DNA of 64,000 nucleotides from the NCBI GenBank assembly GCA_963692995.1, contig OY843611.1, positions 2,666,001 to 2,730,000 of the forward strand. The letters run 5' to 3'. The notes under the pieces were generated by a model. The model was not told the origin of the DNA. It saw only the letters and a program-made list of their open reading frames with translations, and ran no database searches. This document shows, in pieces, positions 8,488-15,734 of this stretch. The position numbers were made by a program, and so were the translations under genes. This DNA comes from Bin87 sp963692995. Its GTDB lineage: Bacteria; Chloroflexota; Dehalococcoidia; Lucifugimonadales; UBA3495. The stretch's first letter is position 1. Each line of letters opens with the position of its first letter.

Positions 8488-8560
8488 TGGAGATAGCGGG
8501 ACTCGAACCCGCAACCTCGGCATTGCGAACGCCGCGCTCTCCCAATTGAGCTATATCCCC
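8488..8560 (-). tRNA. tRNA-Ala (anticodon CGC)
   Basis: Reverse-strand cloverleaf: acceptor GGGGATA/TATCTCC with the G3-U70 pair that identifies alanine tRNAs, D-arm GCTC/GAGC, anticodon stem CGGCG/TGCCG with loop TTCGCAA (anticodon CGC), T-arm GCGGG-TTCGAGT-CCCGC, discriminator A. CCA is not encoded. Confidence 0.94.
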
Positions 8561-8662
8561 ACGAGTGAGGCCGGCAGGTCTGTTCCTGCTGTACCGGCCA
8601 CATTTCCATCGTAGCCAACGGGAAGGGTATGTGTCAAGAAATGTGGCCGCGCCGACGTAGTT

Positions 8663-9370
8663 TCACCCGGCAAGGCTGACTACGGTAACCGCGGACTGCC
8701 GAGCCCGCTCAACATCGGAAGCGTCAATACGCTCGCCGGCGACGACCGGCAAAGCTGCTTCGCTGAACAGAATTCGCAGGGCCTCAGCGGACCGAAGGGC
8801 ACGGCTAATATCGTCCTCATCGATGCGAGCGGCGATTTCTACGGCGACCCAGGTGGGTTCAGCATCACCGGAACGGCGGCATTGGACGATAATATCGGTG
8901 TCAAAAAGCCGTTGGGTTTGTTCGGGAGTTAGCAGCCCATCATCCTGGGCATCCGCAACCGCATCAAGAAACTCCTCCCCATATCGCTGGAAAACGCCGG
9001 CTTTGCCATGGACTACTCGGTTGCGTAAAAATCCAAACTCCCGGTTCAGCCACGAACTGGCGCGGTGAGCGAAATCCTGTTCCAGCACCATTCCTTTCAC
9101 ACTGCCCATGTCATCTTTCAACGTCTTGACATCGTCTTTCAGCGTACAGACGTCGTCTTCAACCCGAGCCAAGCGCTCCGATACGTCGTCCAGGCGCTCC
9201 GTCACCACGTCCACGCGCCCCGACACGACGCCCAATCGGGCCGGCATCTGGAGAAACTCCTCGGTGAGGAGCGCTCGCAGCAGAGGCTCTCGCAAGTCGG
9301 GGTTGGCATTGACCGCGGTGATTACGTATTGGACGAATTCACGCAGGTCGGAGGGTGGCAGCATGGTCAT
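8663..9370 (-). CDS. Coiled-coil protein with PD-(D/E)XK-like C-terminal domain
   Basis: 235 residues; the start is set at the ATG at 9370 because the duplicated copy of this region has the same MTM/MTMP start. Order: a helical N-terminus (residues 5-45), a coiled coil of repeated VERLDDVSERLARVEDDV and LKDDVKTLKDDM heptads (about 55-95), then a globular C-terminus. In the last part, LFDTDIIVQCRR followed by WVAVEIAARIDEDD resembles the acidic D...E-x-x core of nuclease-fold proteins with the lysine replaced by Ala. Similar coiled-coil/DUF3782-like proteins are frequent in Chloroflexota and Cyanobacteria without known function. Its 5' end and the neighbouring gene's 3' end were tandemly duplicated (9371-9617). 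Confidence 0.6.
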   Translation of the reverse strand: MTMLPPSDLREFVQYVITAVNANPDLREPLLRALLTEEFLQMPARLGVVSGRVDVVTERLDDVSERLARVEDDVCTLKDDVKTLKDDMGSVKGMVLEQDFAHRASSWLNREFGFLRNRVVHGKAGVFQRYGEEFLDAVADAQDDGLLTPEQTQRLFDTDIIVQCRRSGDAEPTWVAVEIAARIDEDDISRALRSAEALRILFSEAALPVVAGERIDASDVERARQSAVTVVSLAG

Positions 9371-9470
9371 ACCAATTATTGCATCACCCGCACCCGGTGG
9401 TTGTTGCGGTCGGCGATGTAGATTGCGCCGTCGGCGACGATGCCGGTGTTGGCGTCGATGCGTCGGGTGG
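9371..9470 (-). pseudogene. Truncated copy of the NHL-repeat gene 3' end
   Basis: Reverse-strand translation gives RIDANTGIV joined directly to ADGAIYIADRNNHRVRV and a stop. It matches the C-terminus of the intact NHL gene at 9623-10672 but lacks the about 28 residues that separate these two pieces there. It is part of a 247-bp tandem duplication. Confidence 0.75.
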
Positions 9471-9617
9471 TACGTCGTCCACGCGCTCCGGCATCTGGAG
9501 AAACTCCTCGGCGCGGAGCGCTCGCAGCAGAGGCTTTCGCAAGTCGGGGTTGGCATCGACCGCAGTGATTACGTATTGGACGAATTCACGCGGGTCGGAG
9601 GGTAGCGGCATAGTCAT
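9471..9617 (-). pseudogene. Truncated copy of the coiled-coil gene 5' end
   Basis: The frame from the ATG at 9617 gives SDPREFVQYVITAVDANPDL and then RALRAEEFLQMPERVDDV, about 85% identical to the first 45 residues of the intact gene at 8663-9370, then runs into unrelated sequence. The repeat CCGGCATCTGGAGAAACTCC occurs at 9241 and again at 9488, so the duplication period is 247 bp. Confidence 0.75.
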
Positions 9618-9622
9618 GCCAA

Positions 9623-10672
9623 TTATTGTACCACCCGCACCCGGTGGTTGTTGCTATCGGCGATGTAGATTGCGCCGTCGGCGGCGATGCCGCAGCCGTG
9701 GGGCCGGTCCAGGCCGGCGTCGGTAGCGGGCCCGCCGTCGCCGTGGCCGCCCAGCTGCCCGCCGGCGATGGTGGTAACGATGCCGGTGTTGGCGTCGATG
9801 CGTCGGATGGCGTGATTTTCAGTGTCCACCACGATGATGTGGCCGGCGGCGTCACAGCGAATGGCCTTGGGCGCGCCCCAGGTGGCGGCCAGCGCCGAGC
9901 CGCCGTCGCCGGTGTAGCCCCGCACGGCGGCGGCTCCGGCCACGGTGCCCATGATGCCGCCGGCAGTGACGACGCGCACGCCGTTGCCCTCACGCTCGGC
10001 GATGTAGGTGTTGCCGTGATGGTCCATGCACACGGCGCGGGCCCCCAGAATGCTGGCTTGCCGCGCCGGCAGACCATCGCCGCCGCGCTCCTTTGCTCCA
10101 TTGCCGGCGAAGGTGTCGATGCTGCCGGAGGCCAGGTCGAGACGGCGGATGCGCTGGTCCTGGATGTCGGCGATGAGCAGACCGCCCCGTCCGTCCAGAA
10201 AGCAGTCGTTGGGTTCGCGGAGCTGGGCCTGCTCTCCGGGCCCGCCGTCGCCGGAATAGCCCGGGTCGCCGGTGCCGGCCACGGTGGTGATGACGCCGGC
10301 GGCGCCATGATCGGTCAAGAATCGCACGCGCCGCACGGCGGCGTTGAGGCGGTCAACGATGTAGATGCTGCCGTCCGCGTCAACCTCCAGGGAGTAGGGT
10401 TCGTTCAGGGTGGACTCGGTGGCCGGGCCACCGTCGCCGGAGTAGCCCGGTTCCCCCGTGCCGGCCACGGTGGCGACAACGCCGGTAACTGCGTCCACGC
10501 GACGGACGACGTGGTTCCTGGCCTCGCAGAAGAACAGGTTGCCGGCGGAATCGAAACGGCACATGAACGGCTCGCGCAGGGCCGCCGCCGCAGCCGGGCC
10601 GCCGTCGCCGGTATAGCCGGCCTCGCCGGTGCCGACGACGGTGCGGATGGTAGATACGTTGGTCGATGTCAT
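9623..10672 (-). CDS. NHL-repeat beta-propeller protein
   Basis: 349 residues from the ATG at 10672, which has a GGAGGCC ribosome-binding site. It consists of about six blades; the unit VAGTGEPGYSGDGGPA followed by a hydrophobic stretch and NHAIRRID-type ending recurs at roughly 55-residue spacing, the pattern of NHL propellers. No signal peptide, lipobox or membrane segment is visible, so it is predicted cytoplasmic unless exported by an unrecognised route. NHL propellers bind proteins, RNA or ligands; function is not predictable here. Upstream at 10685-10736 is a 17-bp sequence (GGTAAGCAATTTCGCGG) repeated three times in tandem. Its 3' end was duplicated downstream. Confidence 0.8.
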   Translation of the reverse strand: MTSTNVSTIRTVVGTGEAGYTGDGGPAAAAALREPFMCRFDSAGNLFFCEARNHVVRRVDAVTGVVATVAGTGEPGYSGDGGPATESTLNEPYSLEVDADGSIYIVDRLNAAVRRVRFLTDHGAAGVITTVAGTGDPGYSGDGGPGEQAQLREPNDCFLDGRGGLLIADIQDQRIRRLDLASGSIDTFAGNGAKERGGDGLPARQASILGARAVCMDHHGNTYIAEREGNGVRVVTAGGIMGTVAGAAAVRGYTGDGGSALAATWGAPKAIRCDAAGHIIVVDTENHAIRRIDANTGIVTTIAGGQLGGHGDGGPATDAGLDRPHGCGIAADGAIYIADSNNHRVRVVQ

Positions 10673-10684
10673 GGGGCCTCCAAT

Positions 10685-10736
10685 GGGTAAGCAATTTCGC
10701 GGGGTAAGCAATTTCGCGGGGTAGGCAGTTTCGCGC
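10685..10736. repeat. 17-bp direct repeat, three copies
   Basis: GGTAAGCAATTTCGCGG occurs three times head to tail; the third has two changes. It lies between the NHL gene start and the dnaA stop, so it is in the leader or promoter region of the NHL gene. Function unknown. Confidence 0.8.
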
Positions 10737-10784
10737 ATAGCGGCAGGTAAGCCGCTTCTGCACCTATACCATAAGAGAAGTGGG

Positions 10785-12299
10785 CTAGGCGAACAAAGCT
10801 TCCTTGATGGCGTTAACGGCGTGGCGGAGGCGGTCATCAGTGGCAATGGCGCCGCGGATTTTGCTGACGCCGTGGATGACGGTGCTGTGGTTTCGCCCGC
10901 CCAGGGCGCGGCCCGTGTCGGTAGGCGTCATGCCCAGTTCGGTAGCCAGCAGATACATGGCAACTTGGCGGGCCTCGGCTACCGCCGCGGTGCGGCCACG
11001 ACCCCGGATCTGCTCATCGGCGATGCGGTAATGCCGGGCGACCGCTTTCAGCAGCTGCTCCGGAGTGGTCTCGGCGCGGGCGTCGGGGCCGACGATGGCG
11101 TCCAGTTGTTGCGCTACGGTTTCAGGCGTTAGCGGCGTATTCATAAGCTGCGCCATGGCGACCACGCGGTTGAACGCGCCCTGCAACTGCCGGACGTTGT
11201 GGCTGGATCGCTGGGCGATAAGGTCCACAACCGCCTCGGGAACCGTCGTACCCCGGTCCTCGGCCCAGGCGCAGAGCATGGCCCGCCGGGTTTCAAGCGA
11301 TGGCGGCTGCATGTCGGCCACCAGCCCCCACAGGAACCGGGAGCGCAGCCGGTCTTCCAGCGGTGAAATGGTCTGGGGGGGCCGGTCGCTGGTGAGTACG
11401 ATCTGCGATCCGGCCTGGTGGAGATCGTTGAAGGTATGGAACAAGCTCTCTTGCGTCTGTTCCTTGCCGGCGAGGAACTGCACGTCGTCCAGCAGCAGCA
11501 GGCCGACGCCCCGGTAGCGGTCTCGAAACTCGCGCATGGCGCGGCGCCCGTTCCCCTGACCGGTCGCGGCGGAGACGAACTCGTTGGTGAACTGCTCGGA
11601 CGTTACGTAAAGGACGCTCCGCCCCTGTTGCAAGGCCGCGTTGCCGATGGCGTGAAGCAGGTGGGTTTTGCCCAACCCGGAGCCGGCATACAGCAGCAGA
11701 GGATTGTATCCGGCGAGGGCGCTGCCCTGGTTATCGACGATGGCGCGGGCGGCTTGGCTGGCCAGCCGGTTGCTATCGCCCACGATGAAGTTGTCGAAAC
11801 TGTAGCGTGGATCGCAGGTGGCCGCGTTGACGGCGGCCCAATCGTAGCCGTCGCCGCCGCCCTTTCCCAGGTCATAGTCGTCGGGAACCGGCGCGGGCTG
11901 ACGGCGGCGACGCGACTCCGCACCGGTCGCCGGCGGCGCGCTGACGGCGTGGACTGTGGCGCGACCGCGGTCTGCGGTGTCGCTCCGGGTCACCGTGGGC
12001 ATCGCCTCATAGCGGATGGCCGCTCCCGGTGAGCTAGAATCCGGTGAGCAAGAGTCCGATGAGCAAGAGTCCGGGCCCAGGGCGCCGGCCAGGGCCTCCT
12101 GGGCCATGGTGAGATGCAGGGGAAGTTCCAGCCAGGAAACGGCAAAGGAGCTGGCCGCGGCCACCACCAGGCAGTCGCCATCCCAGCTTTGCCCGACGCA
12201 AGGGCGCAGAAAGGTGTTGAAATGCTCTTTTGGCATTTCCAGCTGCAACCGACCGAGAACGGCTTGCCAAAGGGAAGCAGGGTCGGGAAAGTCCGGCAT
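10785..12299 (-). CDS. dnaA: Chromosomal replication initiator DnaA
   Basis: 504 residues from the ATG at 12299 (MPDFPDPASLWQ), which has AGGGGG upstream and matches DnaA N-termini; a longer frame exists but is not needed. Domain I is at 1-75 and a variable linker at about 75-165 contains Ser/Pro repeats. The AAA+ domain follows with Walker A GSGLGKTH at 206-213, Walker B LLLLDDVQF, and the RLRSRFLWG arginine-finger region. Domain IV ends with the DnaA signature GRALGGRNHSTVIHG, which binds DnaA boxes. It initiates replication by ATP-dependent oligomerisation at oriC. Unusually, neither dnaN nor a cluster of DnaA boxes is next to it. Confidence 0.95.
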   Translation of the reverse strand: MPDFPDPASLWQAVLGRLQLEMPKEHFNTFLRPCVGQSWDGDCLVVAAASSFAVSWLELPLHLTMAQEALAGALGPDSCSSDSCSPDSSSPGAAIRYEAMPTVTRSDTADRGRATVHAVSAPPATGAESRRRRQPAPVPDDYDLGKGGGDGYDWAAVNAATCDPRYSFDNFIVGDSNRLASQAARAIVDNQGSALAGYNPLLLYAGSGLGKTHLLHAIGNAALQQGRSVLYVTSEQFTNEFVSAATGQGNGRRAMREFRDRYRGVGLLLLDDVQFLAGKEQTQESLFHTFNDLHQAGSQIVLTSDRPPQTISPLEDRLRSRFLWGLVADMQPPSLETRRAMLCAWAEDRGTTVPEAVVDLIAQRSSHNVRQLQGAFNRVVAMAQLMNTPLTPETVAQQLDAIVGPDARAETTPEQLLKAVARHYRIADEQIRGRGRTAAVAEARQVAMYLLATELGMTPTDTGRALGGRNHSTVIHGVSKIRGAIATDDRLRHAVNAIKEALFA

Positions 12300-12619
12300 T
12301 GTCGTCAGCGCCCCCTGTAGAACTGGTGACAATGTTAGGACGGAGTTGAGCCGGGCCGCTAGGCGGGTTTGTAGAGATATTGTTCCGCCCAATTTTTGGA
12401 AATGGGTCAATTAAATCCGCCGTTTGAGAAAAGGGATTTAACTCAATCTTGCGATTACCGGAGCGGGGCGACGGCGAGAAAATTGGCGTCAACCGCCAGG
12501 GGCGGGCTACGACGAGCGGGCGCGGCGGCCCAATGTGGGCAGTAACAATATTTGGTAGATAACCCCGCCGGGCAAAGCCGGGTTGCCGTTCCAGGGTTGA
12601 TTACCGGGTCGGCACGCGA
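12300..12619. other. Intergenic region upstream of dnaA
   Basis: 320 bases between two genes on the minus strand. It contains an AT-richer patch (about 12360-12470) with an inverted repeat TTAAATCC (12411-12418) and GGATTTAA (12434-12441), and AATTTTTGGAAATGGG nearby. No TTATCCACA-like DnaA box was found, so it is not called an origin; it probably holds the dnaA promoter. Confidence 0.5.
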
Positions 12620-13981
12620 TTATCCCTTTACTGCGCCGATGATGTATTCAGTGTGCATCCGGCCCTCGATGCCCGCCGCCGCGTTGCCGCTTCCGGCGCG
12701 AGCCGCGGCGCCTTCAGGGTTGCGGGCCGGCATCATGCGGCGGTCGCGGTCCAGGTTGCGAGGCGCCACTGCCACGACATCAAGGCCGGCGCAGGATGCC
12801 AGGTCGGCCAGGCATTGGTGGGTGGGTATCAGCATACCGCGCATGGTAGAGGGGCCAACCACGATGATCGCCGCCGCGCCGGGCCGCAGCACGCGGGCCA
12901 TCTCCCCAATGGCGGCGGACATATCGGCGAAGTAGCGTTGCAGGACCCGGGATTTGGGCGCGTCTTTGGCAGCCAGAACGTCAACCACCAACTGAACGGA
13001 CGCGGGCAGATCAGCGGCAAGGCCGGTTCCCGCGCCACTGCCACCGGATCTTTGACCACCGGGCTTTTGACCACCGGACTCGGAGCCGATGTACCGCGCG
13101 CGCAGGCCGGTCAAGTTCGGTATCGGCTCACCGAGCCAGGCCAGCGAGAACTTGTGAGCGCGCATATAGTCCAGGGCATTGGCGTAGGGTGGCGACGTCA
13201 CGATAAGGTCCACGCTGTAGTCGGGCAGGGGCAACTCGCGGGCATCGCCGGCGATGATGCGGCTTTCGCCGATAGTGTCGGGGGCGACGGCGGCGTAGGC
13301 GTCAGCGGCGCGGTCGAGCAGATTGGCGAAAAGGCGGATGGGCCGTCGCGGCGTCTTGTCAGCCACCCGATGGGGCCGAGTATGGGCCAAATCCCGGGCC
13401 CGGGAGACGCCGCCGGATTTGGTGACGATGGTGGAGGAGAAGATTACCTCCAGCAGGTTGCGCAGGTCGGGGTTGGATTCGCCGCGGATGGCCAGAATCA
13501 GGGCAGCCAACTCTTGCTGAGTTTCCGTGAAAAACCAGTAGTCCAGAAACTTCCGCGTGGCGTCGTCCATGCCATCCCGGACTGCCGCCAGCGGGTCGGC
13601 CGGCTGGCCGATGCCGGCGTGCCAGTCCGCGGCCCGGCGGAGCGTAGCTTCCCCGGCCTCGCGGACGGCCTGGGGGTCAAGGGCGGTCGTGCGCGCCAGG
13701 CTCTGCCGGCGGGCCAGCGGGTCCAGATCAACCCCGATTACGGAGCGGCCGGCCGTCCAACCCTCCAGCAGAGTGATCCCGGAACCGCACATGGGGTCCA
13801 GCGCCGTGTCGCCGGATCGGGTAAGCGCGTTGATGAAGTGGCCGGCCAGGCCATGGGGGAACCGCGCGGCGAAGGGATGCAGCGCGTGCAGCGGATGCGC
13901 CTCCCGCGCCGGGGCCTGAAAGTCCAGGTCGGCGGCGAGGAGGGCGGCCAGGCGCAGTTGGATGGATGCAGCGGCGGTCAC
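12620..13981 (-). CDS. DNA methyltransferase (N4-cytosine/N6-adenine type)
   Basis: 453 residues. The GTG start at 13981 overlaps the TGA of the upstream HEPN gene as GTGA, implying translational coupling. The SAM-binding motif I is LDPMCGSGITLLEG (about residues 60-73), followed by VIGVDLDP; the catalytic motif IV is VTSPPYANALDYMRAH in the second half. The SPPY form is typical of N4-cytosine enzymes but also occurs in some adenine enzymes. The order I then IV fits alpha/gamma-type enzymes. No restriction nuclease is adjacent; instead it is the third gene of an operon with a HEPN-MNT pair. A solitary regulatory or protective methylase is possible. RNA or tRNA modification cannot be excluded without a search. 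Confidence 0.82.
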   Translation of the reverse strand: MTAAASIQLRLAALLAADLDFQAPAREAHPLHALHPFAARFPHGLAGHFINALTRSGDTALDPMCGSGITLLEGWTAGRSVIGVDLDPLARRQSLARTTALDPQAVREAGEATLRRAADWHAGIGQPADPLAAVRDGMDDATRKFLDYWFFTETQQELAALILAIRGESNPDLRNLLEVIFSSTIVTKSGGVSRARDLAHTRPHRVADKTPRRPIRLFANLLDRAADAYAAVAPDTIGESRIIAGDARELPLPDYSVDLIVTSPPYANALDYMRAHKFSLAWLGEPIPNLTGLRARYIGSESGGQKPGGQRSGGSGAGTGLAADLPASVQLVVDVLAAKDAPKSRVLQRYFADMSAAIGEMARVLRPGAAAIIVVGPSTMRGMLIPTHQCLADLASCAGLDVVAVAPRNLDRDRRMMPARNPEGAAARAGSGNAAAGIEGRMHTEYIIGAVKG

Positions 13982-14337
13982 AATGCGGGGGGTTCGCCGG
14001 AGATGGCTTGGATGAGTTCGGGTAGTGATTGGGATACCGCTGCCCAGACTTCGTAGGGGTTCAGCGGAGCAGTGGGATTGGGCTGGTGGGCCAATCTGTT
14101 GCGAAGGTCGACCCAATTCACCCACTCATAGTTAGGGTAGATTATCTCCAAGTCTCTAGAACGAGCTGCTACCACGTTGCCGACCCGGATTAAAGCATAA
14201 CAAGCAACATATAGAGCAAAGGCATCGCGGCGCAGGGTCGCTTCATCAACGCCGCGAACCAACGACCACTCGGCCACTGCCTGATTTGCAATTGAGCGCA
14301 GCCAGGAAGCTTGTGGTTCGCCGGAGTTATTCAGCAT
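13978..14337 (-). CDS. HEPN-domain (HepT-like) putative RNase toxin
   Basis: 119 residues, all helical, one HEPN domain. The catalytic motif R-x4-H is present as RNRLAH near residues 82-87, preceded by YEWVNWVDL. HEPN toxins of the MNT-HEPN class cut RNA. In characterised HepT proteins a tyrosine two residues after the histidine is AMPylated by the partner; here that position is Pro (HQP), so this control site is missing. The reading frame overlaps the upstream HEPN-MNT gene by 11 bp and the downstream methyltransferase by 4 bp. Its sequence aligns with the N-terminal domain of the upstream protein (shared LIRxG, WVDLRNRLA), so the two arose by duplication. Confidence 0.78.
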   Translation of the reverse strand: MLNNSGEPQASWLRSIANQAVAEWSLVRGVDEATLRRDAFALYVACYALIRVGNVVAARSRDLEIIYPNYEWVNWVDLRNRLAHQPNPTAPLNPYEVWAAVSQSLPELIQAISGEPPAL

Positions 14338-15001
14338 AAACCAGCTCTCGTCGGGCCATCATTGCATCGTAGGGCCAATTCTGGATATGGTTATCCGGCG
14401 CAGGCAGCCCTCCGACATAGGTTTTTATGCCGATGTGCTGGCTGATGAGGCGGCCCATGGATGAGTGCCGCTTGCGGCCCGGGGCATCATTATGGTAATC
14501 CACCAGCAACGCCAGTTCCACGCCTTCGAAGGGGCCGCTGAGATACACGCCGGTCAATTCAGGTGGGGTCATATACGCCTCCTTGATACCCCACTCCCGG
14601 CAGAAGTCGGCGATGTCGTCCAGCGGCAAATCTTCCAACCGCACTTTTGGCCCGACATTCGGCTCGGCGCCGGTAATGTCGCGCACCAGTTGCGGCGCGT
14701 CTTCCGTCACGGCCCGGGCTATTTCATCAACGCTGACCTGCCCCGGCTTCCCGGCCAGGCGGTTACGCAAATCAACCCAATCGGCCCAGGGAGATTCAGG
14801 ACTGATCAGCTCAAGTTGCGAACAGTGTTGCTCGATGGCACCGCCGATGCGGATCAAGCCATACGCGGCTGAGTAGAGCATCCGCCGTTCCGTGGGCAGC
14901 GTCCGTGGGTCAAGTTCATGCAGCACAAACAGCGCTTCTTCGATGGCTTCCACCACTGCGCGCAATGCTGCGGCCTGGGCTGGAGTGGCTTGATGCAGCA
15001 T
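14327..15001 (-). CDS. Fused degenerate HEPN and MNT-like protein (putative antitoxin)
   Basis: 224 residues. Residues 1-115 are a HEPN domain paralogous to the next gene's product, but the catalytic histidine is replaced (RNRLAG). Residues about 125-224 resemble a minimal nucleotidyltransferase: IADFCREWGIKEAYM matches the strand-helix that precedes the GS motif, and ELALLVDYHNDAPG matches the strand that normally follows the catalytic aspartates. However, the GSxxRG loop and the DxD pair are absent. The protein therefore appears to be a fusion of two inactive domains. By position and by analogy with MntA-HepT it may be the antitoxin for the intact HEPN protein encoded next. Assignment of the C-terminal domain is by eye and needs a profile search. 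Confidence 0.6.
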   Translation of the reverse strand: MLHQATPAQAAALRAVVEAIEEALFVLHELDPRTLPTERRMLYSAAYGLIRIGGAIEQHCSQLELISPESPWADWVDLRNRLAGKPGQVSVDEIARAVTEDAPQLVRDITGAEPNVGPKVRLEDLPLDDIADFCREWGIKEAYMTPPELTGVYLSGPFEGVELALLVDYHNDAPGRKRHSSMGRLISQHIGIKTYVGGLPAPDNHIQNWPYDAMMARRELVYAE

Positions 15002-15052
15002 ACCAATAACCTCTTGGCGGCGAGGGTCTCAACTCAAATGGCGGCTGGCAAA

Positions 15053-15061
15053 AGTATAGCA
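15053..15061 (-). promoter_or_regulatory. Extended -10 element for the HEPN-MNT operon
   Basis: On the minus strand TGCTATACT, an extended -10, lies about 50 bases before the start codon at 15001. No good -35 is seen at standard spacing. Confidence 0.45.
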
Positions 15062-15105
15062 CCGGCGATAATATGTCTCGTCAACCGGCTTGAGGCAACC
15101 GCGTA

Positions 15106-15723
15106 ATGATCCACGAAACACCGGGGAACTCGAACCTGGCTTTCCGCCCGCTGGCGCCGGACTTGATGGATGATTTCGGCGCCGTGCTGCGCGGCAACTT
15201 TGGCGCCGGCTGCTGGTGCATGTTTCCGCGCCTGACCCAAAAGCAGACCCAAGAGCTGTCCGGGGAAGGTCCGGTCAGCCGGCGGCGCCGGGTGGCAATG
15301 ACGGAACTGGCCGGCCGGGACCGCGCTCCCGGCCTGTTGGCGTTTGAAGGGAATGCGCCGGTGGGCTGGATCGCCGTCGCGCCGCGCCATGAGTTGATCC
15401 GAGTTGACCGGTCGCGGGCTACGCCGCCGGTGGATGCGGTGAAGGTGTGGGTCATTCCTTGCGTAACGGTACGCAAGACGGAGCGCGGACGCGGCATTGC
15501 GGTTGCCCTGATCGGGGCGGCGGTAGAGTATGCCGCCGCCCACGGCGCTCCCGCCGTCGAGGCGTACCCGCGGACGGGCCGAGAACGCACCGGCGATGAC
15601 AACGCTTACTTTGGAACGGAGCCGATGTTCCGCCGCGCCGGGTTTCACGTCATCCGGGAACCGCTGGAAAACGTTCCGCGCAACTGGACGCCGCGGGTGA
15701 CCATGCGTATGGATACTGCATAG
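15106..15723 (+). CDS. GNAT-family N-acetyltransferase
   Basis: 205 residues. The acetyl-CoA pyrophosphate loop is recognisable as RGRGIAVALIGAAVEYA after the strand KVWVIPCVTV, and the fold continues to EPMFRRAGFHVIRE. The N-terminal part (NFGAGCWCMFPRL) is typical of a Chloroflexota/Actinobacteria subgroup of uncharacterised GNAT proteins. It acetylates an amine on an unknown substrate. It is divergent from the HEPN-MNT operon and convergent with the CoA-transferase gene, from whose stop codon it is 11 bp away. Confidence 0.85.
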   Translation: MIHETPGNSNLAFRPLAPDLMDDFGAVLRGNFGAGCWCMFPRLTQKQTQELSGEGPVSRRRRVAMTELAGRDRAPGLLAFEGNAPVGWIAVAPRHELIRVDRSRATPPVDAVKVWVIPCVTVRKTERGRGIAVALIGAAVEYAAAHGAPAVEAYPRTGRERTGDDNAYFGTEPMFRRAGFHVIREPLENVPRNWTPRVTMRMDTA

Positions 15724-15734
15724 GTTCACCGGCG

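Noticed and set aside
8127..8618. Open frames over the first tRNA pair on both strands (for example protein containing GTRTPDARL)
   Set aside because: They translate or antisense-translate tRNA genes; peptides such as TRTRNLGIANAALSQLSY are a known annotation artefact of tRNA complements.
9384..9617. Independent 77-codon gene on the minus strand
   Set aside because: Its first 45 residues are a duplicate of the neighbouring gene's N-terminus and the rest is out-of-frame NHL sequence; treated as a pseudogene fragment.
12300..12619. Replication origin next to dnaA
   Set aside because: No DnaA boxes matching TTATCCACA or close variants and no dnaN neighbour were seen; only a moderately AT-rich patch is present.
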